A stretch of 64,000 bases of DNA from Hydractinia symbiolongicarpus (Eukaryota > Cnidaria > Hydrozoa > Anthoathecata > Hydractiniidae). Shown piece by piece: positions 54,866 through 62,894 of the stretch. Each line of letters opens with the position of its first letter. The stretch's first letter is position 1. The DNA lies in the NCBI RefSeq assembly GCF_029227915.1, contig NC_079883.1, positions 15,500,001 through 15,564,000 of the forward strand, written 5' to 3'. Under the pieces are notes generated by a model that was given only the letters and a program-made list of their open reading frames with translations, was not told the DNA's origin and did no database searches. The translations under genes were made by a program, and so were the position numbers.

Positions 54866-54970
54866 GGTGAACGTTGAATTCGGACTATATTGAGAGACAC
54901 CCTGGGAGTAGATTTTTTAGGGGTTTTATCAATAGCGGGGATAGGTTGCCGTCTTAGTTATGATAACCAA

Positions 54971-55560
54971 TCATAAACTGTTCATCTTTCCCTTTGTTTG
55001 CCGGAATAGACAATCCCTCGGAAGCAGCTGTTTCTTAATTTGAACCTTCTGCGCTTTACGCTGGCGATAGACATCGAACAATTTAGATTCAAACACGGCC
55101 CTTCTACACATATCCGGAATAACAAACCAGTCTGGGATCCACTCCGGATTGAGCAGTCTGGGATCCTCTTCAATGGCTATCGTGCACATGTCTTGACTCA
55201 TGAGATGATCTGGAACACATGCGATATTAGAGGGATCCTTTTTAACGGCTCTCGTGCACATGCCCTGAGTCATGAGATGCTTTGGAACATGCTCGGCCAA
55301 GCAAGGATCCTCTTCAACGGCTCTCGTGCACATGTCCTGAGTCAAGAGACGATCTGGAAGACATGCGATATTAGAGGGATCCTCCTCAATGGCTCTGGCG
55401 CACATCTCGTTGGTCTTGAATTGATCTAGAACATAATCGAGTTTATTGGGTTCCTCTTAAACTGCTTTATTACACAGTTCCTGTGTCATGAGATGCTCCG
55501 GAACATAGTCGGGCATATAGGGCTCTCCTTCAACGGCCCGGTATAAAGCTACTCTTCAAG
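54971..55560 (-). pseudogene. DUF4116-like repeat protein remnant
   Basis: Repeats of about 34 residues carry the pattern (D/E)MC.(R/K)A(V/I)..(D/E)P....(V/I)PD.(L/F).TQ. At least four are in the open frame 54971-55405 and two more lie upstream to about 55560. An in-frame TAA at about 55460 separates them, at a place where other repeats have a charged residue. Repeat arrays of this kind (DUF4116) are known from giant viruses and some eukaryote genomes. Their function is unknown, perhaps protein binding. The C-terminal part, rich in Lys and Arg (QRKAQKVQIKKQLLPRD), is not a repeat. Confidence 0.6.
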
Positions 55561-55640
55561 TATATTTGAGTATATAGAAGCTACTATTCAATTATATTTG
55601 AGTATATAGAGGTTACTATTCAAGTATATTTTAGTTTGGG
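55547..55640. repeat. Three 32-bp tandem units beside the DUF4116 remnant
   Basis: Three units like AAGCTACTATTCAAGTATAT followed by TTGAGTATATAG lie head to tail. They begin where the DUF4116 coding similarity stops, so they may mark the broken edge of the integrated element. Confidence 0.7.
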
Positions 55641-57132
55641 CAAAATTTTAAATACGTTCAAGTATATTTTCAAGTACTAATATTTTTTATATATATTTGA
55701 GTAAAACTGCCATTGCATTAAGTTTATAATGTTGTTAAAGGTAAAATGTCCTGGAAACGGGGTTGGTGCCATCAAACTTGTTGTCATAAATGTAAGTAGT
55801 ACGCGTAATTTCTTTGTAACTCTCGCAGATCATTCATGTTTACAACGAATTACTTTAACTTTTACTTTTTTACTCAATTTTAACTTTAATTTATTGCGTA
55901 ACCTTTTATTATTGGCAAAATTAGCAAATAAAACGTCTACAAAGTATAATACACTTTAAACAAAGATTAACCTCTTGCGATGAAATGGTTAAATCATCAG
56001 TGGCATAGATGAGCGATTTCTTTCGTTTTTGAATGAGTTTAAAATTGTTATACTTGTCTGAAATCCAATATTGGAGAACGCGCCCGTTATTTCATACTAT
56101 ACAGAATAGCGAACTCTTCATCTGAAATTAAATTATCACTATACGAAATCAATAATGAATCCCTGGCTTTTCGAAATGACACCATATTTGTTTATGTTTT
56201 TTTTTGCTGCATCATTTTGCTTTTTCTTAAGGTGTTAACTTAGGACGGTCCTTTAACGACGGAACTTCGCCAACGACATTCATAATGCCGTCGTATATGA
56301 ATTCCCGTCGACCTTTCTTAAGGTCCGTATTATTAGATTGTCACGTGCAAGTCACATACATACAAGTGTTTTTGCGGAGCTGAGACACCCAGCGAAGCCC
56401 ATTTGCCATTTAAGCGAGCGAAAATATTTCCGCCTAAAGAACTTTTCTAAAAAGTTAGTCTTATGACCGTTAGTCCAGTTCCGCTTATAACCTCCACATT
56501 TAAAAGTATTTGACCTATTAGTGTATTTCAAAGAAGATATTTTTGCGTATTGGGTCTGCAGTAACTTTTCGGCGTGAAATGTGCGAATCAAAATTTGAAA
56601 TCGATCACGACGTTCAAAATTTCTTCTCTCAAAGAAGAGAAAAAAAAAGAAACGCAAACAATAAAACCGCTGTGGGAAGTTATAAAGTTTGGTCATGTGA
56701 GCAGAGGGCAAGAAAAGATAATAAAGTTTATTATATTATTACGTGTTTTATAATGGCTCCTTGAATTAAGTTTATAGAAAAACAGTCTGTGCTTTAAAGA
56801 GGGGAAAAGAGGAAATAAATTCAGGTTTGTAAGGATATTACTTTGACTTTCTTAGGTGAAGAACTAATTCTCTTTCAATTTTTTACATAGCTAGCTAACA
56901 AATTTTCCAACAAACTTCCGAACCCTGTTTTTTATTTCTCTTTACACTACAACAAAACCATATTTTTTATATTTTATATTACTTAAGTACAAACGATAGC
57001 GATAGTATTAAATAGTTTTAGTATAGATATATTCTTTAGTAAAAATTGTGAAGAACTTAAAATATGATTGCCATAAAGAAATGTGTAAAAACTCTTTTTT
57101 CTTGTACCCTTTCTATTTTTTTGTAATTTAAG
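55641..57132. other. AT-rich DNA between the two element remnants
   Basis: No gene is recognised. Inverted GGTCC/GGACC-type motifs near 56250-56330 are too short to call an element. Open frames at 55729-55959 and 56352-56764 have no domains. Confidence 0.35.
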
Positions 57133-57135
57133 TTA

Positions 57136-58466
57136 AGGCGGGGGCAAATCAGCCCAACATTTCATCCAACATTTTTTTCCCATGTTGGATGAAGCAATGT
57201 TTAAAAAACATTCAAACAAGAAAGAGTTCGTTTATTCCTGAAAAGTAAAATGGCGGACGGGAGGATTTCCGCAGTGCTGCTTATGTTGCCGAACGGAAAA
57301 ACAAGAGAGTGGATAAAGAGGAGGGAACAAAATGGATATTTTAGTAATATCATTTAAGAATTGCAGATCGAAGACAGATTCGGATTTAGGAAAATGTTTC
57401 GGAGGGATGTGGGGATTTCGATTTCCTCCTAAATGAAATATCCCATCTGATAGCACCTGGCCAGATGAGCAACTGTGGTGGCCACTTACTCTTCGTTTTC
57501 TTGCGACAGGAGAATCGTTTCAATCACTTCACTTTTACTTCAAAATTTTTTTGAATATCCTATATAATAAAAGGGTGTTGCAAGGCTTTGGTGAATAAAT
57601 TGGTCCCAAAATTTCTTTAACTACCATCATTCGAGAAAGAGTGGCTTGAAATTTCCAAGAAGCTTACGACTACCTTATTGGTATGAAATTTGGCGCGTAT
57701 AAATTCGTCATTTTCAAGATTTTCCACCTCAATTTTACGTTTATGAGTGTCTATACTTTTAGCTGATTTAACCACAGGCACTAAGAACAAATGGCGCCGA
57801 TATTTAGCCAATTTCCTTCCAAATTGTGCCCTCAGGCCACTTATTTTAGTTTTTAGCGATGTTACTCCATGGATATATATCCACGCGGATAGATACTTCA
57901 TCTTCCGTTCAATTATTGGCTTCTTTCTTCTCTCCTTCTTCCCTTTGGTCTTCTTGTTTTTGGCAGAAGAACTTTCTCCATCGTTATCCTTGTTCTTTTT
58001 GTTCTTAGCAGTGGAGATTTCTTCGTTTTCTTCTTTACTCTTCTCTTTCAGAGTCTTCTCTCGTGCTATTTTCTCTTGTTCCTTTGTGTGTTGTTCGAAT
58101 GCTTTTCCTTTCACAGGGGATAGCTCTTCCTCACTGCTAGACATTTTTAAATCTTGTATAGTAGAGTACTGACCCATCTGCTATGCCTGCCAAAATGAGA
58201 ATGTTTTTATTGCAGCGCATCAAATTAAAAACATTCCCGGGTTTTTATATGTTGGATGAAAAGTACCACCAAATCTTTAATCTTGCCGAAAATGTTGGAT
58301 GAAATGTTTGACGGCGATCTAACTTCATCCAACATGATTTTTTCCTCTTTTTTAAAAATTTTGAATTTTTTGAAAATTTTGAAGTGACTCAAACCAGTTT
58401 AACATTTCATCCAACATCGCAAAAATTGCATGCTGGATGGAATTTTGGACTGGTTTGCCCTCGCCT
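57136..58466. mobile_element. Harbinger-like element with TTA duplication
   Basis: TTA flanks both ends (57133-57135 and 58467-58469), the three-base TWA duplication of PIF/Harbinger. The terminal arms AGGCGGGGGCAAATCAGCCC and the inverse at the right end match over about 35 bp with some mismatches. Near both ends ATGTTGGATGAA and its inverse recur seven or so times, in the arrangement expected of subterminal transposase sites. It carries one open frame on the minus strand (57617-58177) and no DDE domain, so it is non-autonomous. Confidence 0.75.
57617..58177 (-). CDS. Lysine-rich 186-residue frame inside the Harbinger-like element
   Basis: The first 95 residues are charged and low-complexity (EEELSPVKGKAFEQHTKEQE, KTKGKKERRKKP). 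The following part has WIYIHGVTSLKTKISGLRA and FGRKLAKYRRHLFLVPVV. I do not recognise it. It does not show the Myb/SANT tryptophans expected of the second Harbinger protein. It may be a captured host fragment, a diverged DNA-binding partner of the transposase, or not translated at all. Confidence 0.35.
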   Translation of the reverse strand: MGQYSTIQDLKMSSSEEELSPVKGKAFEQHTKEQEKIAREKTLKEKSKEENEEISTAKNKKNKDNDGESSSAKNKKTKGKKERRKKPIIERKMKYLSAWIYIHGVTSLKTKISGLRAQFGRKLAKYRRHLFLVPVVKSAKSIDTHKRKIEVENLENDEFIRAKFHTNKVVVSFLEISSHSFSNDGS

Positions 58467-58469
58467 TTA

Positions 58470-59545
58470 GTCTGGCGAACAAAACAATAGAATGTCATTC
58501 TTACTGTTATTGATTGATAACTGTCAACAGTCAACACACGCAGGGTAGTTTAATCTTGTTGGCCTTATCTAATGAAAACATAAAAAAGAAATCAAACTCA
58601 AAAGGATGTTTATCCGTTATGTTATAACTTTGGAATGTTTATTTTAGCAAATTCGAAGACGCTGCATTGCGGGTCAGTGTGTACTGTGCATTGTTCTTGA
58701 TGTTGTTGTTGGAAATATGATAAAAAAATATTTTTCGGTGTTTATTGCAAAGAGCTCTGGGTACTAGAATGCTCATTCTGCAAACTTTTTAATAAGCGCT
58801 TAGTGGTCAAATAATCGTTCAGTCGAAATGAGTGCACAGAGTAAAGTTCAAAAATTACATACTTCAATTCTTAAACAAAAAACATTGAAAACAGAAAGAA
58901 GCAATTATGTGGGAAAAACCTAGGAATTCTCTTTGAAGTGTTTTCTATAAAAAATTTTTGCTAAATGTATTTCGTTTGCATTTTCTAAAAAACGAATACA
59001 TTTATAATAGATTCACAATTTTTTAATAACTTGTACGGAGCAGAAGCGCTCTGCACCTCGACTTCCCTTTGTAAAAAGAAACCCTGGAGACCAACCATTA
59101 TCAAAAAGTGAAAAAAGCTCTGTGAACGAGGTTGCCTGGGAACTTGTAGATTGTTATAAAATTTTTTTAATTGCCCCGTCCACTATAATTTTTTGCATGC
59201 GAACATGGGGAACCTGTTTCCGCTCCGCAACTTTTTATATATTGATTTATAAGAAACACGATAGCAACTACTAAATCGCCAATTATTTTGCTAAAAGCAT
59301 TTTTAAGAGGAAAAACAGTAAAAAAACGTGTATTTTCTATTGTTCCTGTGTTCCGGGTAGAGATAGTAAAATGTTCTTTCTGGCACAGTCGCGCATAGCC
59401 GTCACAACAAGTCCTGAATATCCAGTACCATGCAGTGTTGAGCCATGGAATTCAAGGGGTTATCCCTATTAATCAATGCCTATCCGTGGTAAGTCCCTAG
59501 TAAGTGATGACGTCATCACTACAGCAAATAAGTTAAAATTCTAGC
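58470..59545. other. Intergenic DNA left of the virus-like cluster
   Basis: AT-rich host-like sequence with no gene. The base composition changes at about 59.5-59.6 kb. Confidence 0.4.
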
Positions 59546-59548
59546 ACA

Positions 59549-59600
59549 GGGGGAATTCCCTAAAAATCAACGCATGCGCAGTAAATAGGGAAATTCCCAA
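59549..59600. repeat. Inverted repeat at the left edge of the virus-like cluster
   Basis: GGGGAATTCCCTA and TAGGGAAATTCCC are inverted copies about 25 bases apart, and each arm is itself nearly a palindrome. It lies just before the first gene of the cluster, between AT-rich and GC-richer DNA. Confidence 0.5.
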
Positions 59601-59610
59601 CTTGCTCTGT

Positions 59611-59642
59611 AATCTTCGGACTTTGTTGAAATGTGTATATAA
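59611..59642 (+). promoter_or_regulatory. Leader motif, first copy
   Basis: AATCTTCGGACTTTGTTGAA followed by ATGTGTATATAA. Nearly the same stretch, AATCTTCGGACCTTGTTGGA then ATGATATATAAA, lies at 60055-60086, each time right before the start of a coding frame and ending in a TATA-like run. It may be a promoter or 5' leader of the element, or a trace of a duplication. Confidence 0.4.
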
Positions 59643-60085
59643 TTCCGGATCAGTTCAAGACGCAAGACATGTGCAGTAAGGTTGTTGAAAAAATGCCGTA
59701 TATGCATGTCCCGAATCAATTCAAGACGCAGGACATGTGGAATAAGGCCGTTAAGGAGGATCCCCATCTACTCAGGTATGTGCCTGATCAATTCAAGACG
59801 CAAGACATGTGCAGCAAGGCTGTTGAAAAAATACTTCACATGTTAATTTATGTACCGGATCAATTCAAGACGCAAAACATGTGCAACAAGGCTGTTGAAA
59901 AGAATCACCGGCAGCTCAAATATGTCCCGGACAGTTTCAAGACGGAGGCATGTGTAACAGGGCTGTTGAAAAGTATCGCTACCTATTCAAGTATATCCCC
60001 AACGGGCTCAGGACGCAAGACATGCACGACAAAATGTGTCCAATATGTAGGTGAAATCTTCGGACCTTGTTGGAATGATATATAA
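59633..60085 (+). pseudogene. DUF4116-like repeat protein, frameshifted
   Basis: Four to five repeats of about 30-34 residues (VPDQFKTQDMCSKAVEK type) run from 59645 to about 59940. Past about 59945 the repeat pattern continues in another frame (MCNRAVEKY, LRTQDMHDKM), so one or two bases have been lost or gained and the last 45 residues of the open frame are not native. There is no good upstream ATG; the first in-frame ATG is at 59668, inside the first repeat. Therefore the 5' end may also be missing. Same family as 54971-55560 on the other strand. Confidence 0.6.
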
Positions 60086-60086
60086 A
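60055..60086 (+). promoter_or_regulatory. Leader motif, second copy
   Basis: Matches 59611-59642 (see there). It ends ATATATAAA just before the ATG at 60087 and overlaps the alternative ATG at 60075, so if it is a TATA element the true start of the next gene would be 60087 or later. Confidence 0.35.
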
Positions 60087-60440
60087 ATGCTACTCTGTTA
60101 CAGGTGCTCTATAGAACTATGCGACAAAGTCAGGTGCTCCATGAGATACAACCCTCCACAGGTGAGTACAAAACATACAGAGAAATCCGGCTTTTTTCAT
60201 GTCAAAGAAAATATGGCTGTCCATATGAGCGATGGTGGTGAGTACGTATACGAGGGCTACTTTTGTGGAGATACATGCTGCTTGGCTTATGTGGAAGAGC
60301 GGAAGGTGTATGACAGCGCGTATGAAATATCGCTGTGGTTGTTGAAAAGGCGTTATAAGGGAGGGCCTGCCCCAGATTGGAGACGCCTCAAAAGATTTGG
60401 GGCTGACTTGACGCAAGAGGAATTTTTGGGGTTGGCTTGA
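60075..60440 (+). CDS. Zinc protein with FCS-like finger, resembling viral late transcription factors
   Basis: About 118-121 residues. The N terminus has MLLCYRCSIELC (CxxC) and the middle has YEGYFCGDTCCLAYVEE, which resembles the FCS/MYM-type zinc finger of poxvirus VLTF3-like proteins found in NCLDVs and Polinton-related elements (there G-x-FCS-x-x-C-x-x-A-Y). A helix SAYEISLWLLKRRY and a GADLTQEEF tail follow. The proposed role is late-gene transcription, inferred from the finger alone. Start 60075 or 60087 is preferred over the GTG at 60051 because of the leader motif. The frame is intact. Confidence 0.5.
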   Translation: MIYKMLLCYRCSIELCDKVRCSMRYNPPQVSTKHTEKSGFFHVKENMAVHMSDGGEYVYEGYFCGDTCCLAYVEERKVYDSAYEISLWLLKRRYKGGPAPDWRRLKRFGADLTQEEFLGLA

Positions 60441-60482
60441 AACATTATCTTACAACCTTGTTGTTAGTTACTTTTATAATAA

Positions 60483-60695
60483 ATGTGCATTAATTGTCAT
60501 TTAAAATTCAGCATATTTGGAAATGCAGTCATCATGACCTTCATAGCTGGCATAGGGATCTCCCTCCCACTAATGGCCCTAGCATGCGTACGAAAATCAG
60601 AGAAGGAGAAGGAGAATGAATGGAGGATTCATGATGCAAGATTACGGAGGATCCAAAATCTAGAGGACCGTCTAGAGTCGTTAGAAGAATCATAA
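60483..60695 (+). CDS. Small membrane protein with coiled coil
   Basis: 70 residues from ATG 60483, or 53 from the ATG at 60534. A hydrophobic helix (MTFIAGIGISLPLMALAC) is followed by a charged stretch and a heptad-like tail (RRIQNLEDRLESLEES). Tail-to-head spacing to the next gene is 6 bases. Small single-pass proteins of this design are common in virus-like elements. No specific family is recognised. Confidence 0.5.
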   Translation: MCINCHLKFSIFGNAVIMTFIAGIGISLPLMALACVRKSEKEKENEWRIHDARLRRIQNLEDRLESLEES

Positions 60696-60701
60696 TATAA
60701 A

Positions 60702-60914
60702 ATGGAACAATGTAAGGACTGTGAATGTATGCTGGATGCGTACGACAGATGTACCTGTGGTCGGAGGTTCGTGGTAAAGGGTAAAATGTTTTGCTGGTAT
60801 TGTTATCAGGACCATATCACGTACAACGGAGGTGCTTGCGTATTTACAATGGCATGCAATTCTCTGAAGTCGTTTAAACTTTCAATAAAACAAGATGCTA
60901 CAATTTGGAAATGA
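60702..60914 (+). CDS. Cysteine-rich small protein
   Basis: 70 residues from ATG. Cysteines in pairs (CKDCEC, CTC, CWYC) and a histidine (CYQDH) look like one or two zinc-ribbon knuckles in the first 45 residues. It overlaps the next gene by 20 bases. Not recognised. Confidence 0.5.
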   Translation: MEQCKDCECMLDAYDRCTCGRRFVVKGKMFCWYCYQDHITYNGGACVFTMACNSLKSFKLSIKQDATIWK

Positions 60915-61167
60915 GCTAGCCAAACCTAAATTATTCTACTCATTTGCTGCTACTTTTACAGACATCAACGATATCAATGTGGACTACCTGACGGTGTCGG
61001 ATCCCATTCCTACTAACGGGGGTAAGGATCAACGGTACATTATAGGCTACCATACACGAGACCTTGTGGTAGCCCTCGGGATTAAAACGCCTAAAATCTG
61101 GTCACATGGGATCACCCGGTACAACGCCAATGCAGTGCCGGCAATGAGTCTCGATTTTGAAGAGTAG
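60895..61167 (+). CDS. Unrecognised 90-residue protein X
   Basis: ATG start, intact to TAG 61165-61167. It has FYSFAATFTDINDINVDYLT, GYHTRDLVVALGIKTPKIW and no known motif. Its last seven residues (MSLDFEE) coincide in frame with the start of the broken family-Y gene, so X may once have ended elsewhere, or X and Y are fused by mutation. Confidence 0.4.
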   Translation: MLQFGNELAKPKLFYSFAATFTDINDINVDYLTVSDPIPTNGGKDQRYIIGYHTRDLVVALGIKTPKIWSHGITRYNANAVPAMSLDFEE

Positions 61168-61460
61168 GGTATAAGTATCGTCAAATCTGGTCCAAAATCG
61201 AGGAGTTGATTTCTGAGCAATTGACGACAGAGTCTGTGAAAAAAGACCGTTACGTGAACGCTAAACTTAAATAGTACAAGGATGCAATGAAAACTAAATT
61301 CTACGGTATGCCAGTACCCTATGATGAGCCATGCCAAGCCAGTGCCATCCTGGCTATTTCATTGGTGTATGTGCAAAGTAAAAACCACTACCCTCAGGTG
61401 CATATCACGGAATGTCGGTACAAAGACTTCAAAAAAGAATGGTGGCTAAGTGAGGATTGA
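61144..61460 (+). pseudogene. Family-Y protein, broken copy
   Basis: Homologous to the intact gene at 54437-54865. The start ATG 61144 gives MSLDFEE, then a TAG and a shift of frame near 61165. After that KYRQIWSKIEELI and VKKDRYVNAKLK follow. A second stop (TAG at about 61272) interrupts the conserved segment and the rest (ITECRYKDF, WWLSED) runs to TGA 61458-61460. At least two disabling changes are present. Confidence 0.65.
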
Positions 61461-61468
61461 AAAACCCA

Positions 61469-61503
61469 TATATTTTATAGGCCTTGTAGACCTATAAAAT
61501 ATA
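61469..61503. terminator. Perfect 13-bp hairpin between convergent genes
   Basis: TATATTTTATAGG and its exact inverse enclose a 9-base loop. It lies 8 bases after the plus-strand gene and 31 bases beyond the stop of the minus-strand gene. Hairpins at transcript ends mark 3' processing in mimivirus-like viruses, so a bidirectional transcript end is a reasonable guess. Confidence 0.5.
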
Positions 61504-61534
61504 CTAAATTAAGGCTTATACTCAGGTGGTGATT

Positions 61535-62218
61535 CTAGGTACCGCTGACATACTGCGCAGGTCGAACGTTTTTTAAAATCTCATTCTGCATCTCTTGCTT
61601 CCCTTCCTCCTTACCTTTCGCAACTAGCTGGGAACGCTCATGTTCATTAATGACATTCACAATACGATTAAAACGCTGTCGCATCTGTTCCTTTAATAGC
61701 ATATATCTTTCCTTTTCACGGCTAATCAGGCTGTACTCGTGGTCACTAATCACACCGTTTTCCATTGCCTTTGATATGAGATCAACAATAGAGTTCAATT
61801 TCGATTCGGCCAATAGCCTTATACCTTCATGTTTCTTGGATTTTACGCCTAGCCTTTTCGAAGCATGCCGGAGACCTGGTTGACCTATCCCGGCCGCAAT
61901 CGTGAGCCCACCCATGGAAATAGCCAAGGGGACTCCTAGACCGGAGGCTATAGCTCCAATACCGAGTCCCGACGTAATCACACTCACGCTAAGTAGGCCG
62001 TGGTCACAGAATCGTACCCACGTGCCATGCATCTTGAATTTCTTTGCAAGCTTATCCCGCTCCTTGATCTTATTTCGCAGATACTTCTCAATATCATCAA
62101 TTTTCTTGAGTCTGTAGATCAGGCTCTCCTCCTGCATATCGGCGCTTTGCGCAGGTGCACTCGGCAAACTCGGATAAAGTTTGCTGATATCGCAGATCTT
62201 TATTCTATAAGAATGCAC
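61535..62218 (-). CDS. Glycine-rich membrane protein with coiled coils, virus-like element
   Basis: 227 residues, the best preserved long frame of the cluster, with ATG start and TAG stop. Residues about 30-62 are a charged helix (YRLKKIDDIEKYLRNKIKER). Residues about 76-112 are hydrophobic and Gly-rich (SVSVITSGLGIGAIASGLGV, then LAISMGGLTIAAGIG) and can form one or two membrane helices. Residues about 118-190 form a second helical domain (KHEGIRLLAESKLNSIVDLI, ISDHEYSLISREKERYML). The C terminus is charged (GKEEGKQEMQNEILKN). A membrane-active or virion-associated role is possible, but nothing proves it. Confidence 0.6.
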   Translation of the reverse strand: MHSYRIKICDISKLYPSLPSAPAQSADMQEESLIYRLKKIDDIEKYLRNKIKERDKLAKKFKMHGTWVRFCDHGLLSVSVITSGLGIGAIASGLGVPLAISMGGLTIAAGIGQPGLRHASKRLGVKSKKHEGIRLLAESKLNSIVDLISKAMENGVISDHEYSLISREKERYMLLKEQMRQRFNRIVNVINEHERSQLVAKGKEEGKQEMQNEILKNVRPAQYVSGT

Positions 62219-62869
62219 ATGGGTAGGCCTGTGAACGAGACGTTCTTTTCATGGTGATATACGTCTGTTAGCATGAACTCCAGACGGTCCGTAGATCCCT
62301 TCAGTGAAAAGTAAACGGGGGTATGAAAACTCCAGGTCAGCATATCCCCAGGCGTCTAATTCTTAGGTGGGAAGCAAGGCCAGAATTTTAGACTTTTTGC
62401 CATCAAGCAGGCAGTCGTCTTCATCCAACTGCGGACAAACGAGTCTCAACCTATGGTACACATCGGTCCTGTAATATGCATCGTGGTCACCACTCGTGTA
62501 GTACTTTTTTGCGGGGTCGTAGGGTAGGCCCAAGAGCTCTTGCAACAGTCTGTTAATAACCACCGTATATCCATCGCTGACACGGAGCCTGCAAAGTCCA
62601 TGTTTCAGGACAAACAGTTTAATCTTGTCCTCCGCGTGGCTGTTGACAATAGTCGCGATATCCTCTATCCTGTATAAACCGTTCATAATCTCGATCCGAG
62701 TCACCCTCTGATCAGGCCCCACTTTACGAATGGTAAAGTTGTTATTACTATACAGGTTCAACCATGCAGGCCTAATACTTATCAATTTCAAGGCAATTCT
62801 CGTATCCTGTCCCAGGTAATCCTCAAATATAGTAGGATTTTCTATATCAGTGATGTAGAGTTGTTTCAT
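62212..62869 (-). pseudogene. Beta-rich protein of the virus-like element, frameshifted near its end
   Basis: The open frame 62363-62869 gives 168 residues from ATG (MKQLYITDIENPTIF, WLNLYSNNNFTI, NGLYRIEDIATIVNS, YRTDVYHRLRLVCPQ). It ends KSKILALLPT at TAA. Just downstream, 62212-62350 in another frame continues with coherent strand-like sequence (VYFSLKGSTDRLEF, VSFTGLPMCILIE), preceded by a TAG. I infer that it was one gene of about 215-220 residues, broken near 62350-62365. Alternating hydrophobic strands suggest a beta-sandwich, perhaps virion-related; the family is not recognised. The start codon lies inside the palindrome shared with the plus-strand neighbour. Confidence 0.5.
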
Positions 62870-62894
62870 CCTTTTCTTTTAAGAAAAGGATGAA
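62865..62894. promoter_or_regulatory. Perfect palindrome holding both start codons of a divergent pair
   Basis: TTCATCCTTTTCTT and its exact inverse AAGAAAAGGATGAA are separated by two bases (TT). The minus-strand gene starts at 62869 and the plus-strand gene at 62890, and both ATGs are in the arms, so both messages would begin with the same leader next to the start. A shared bidirectional promoter centred on TTTTAA is likely. Confidence 0.55.

Noticed and set aside
57747-58172. 141-residue hydrophobic plus-strand frame
   Set aside because: It is the complement of the Lys/Glu-rich minus-strand frame, which yields Phe/Leu runs by composition.
61650-62257. Plus-strand frames opposite the 227-residue membrane protein
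   Set aside because: Shadows; the minus-strand protein has clear helices and a proper start and stop.
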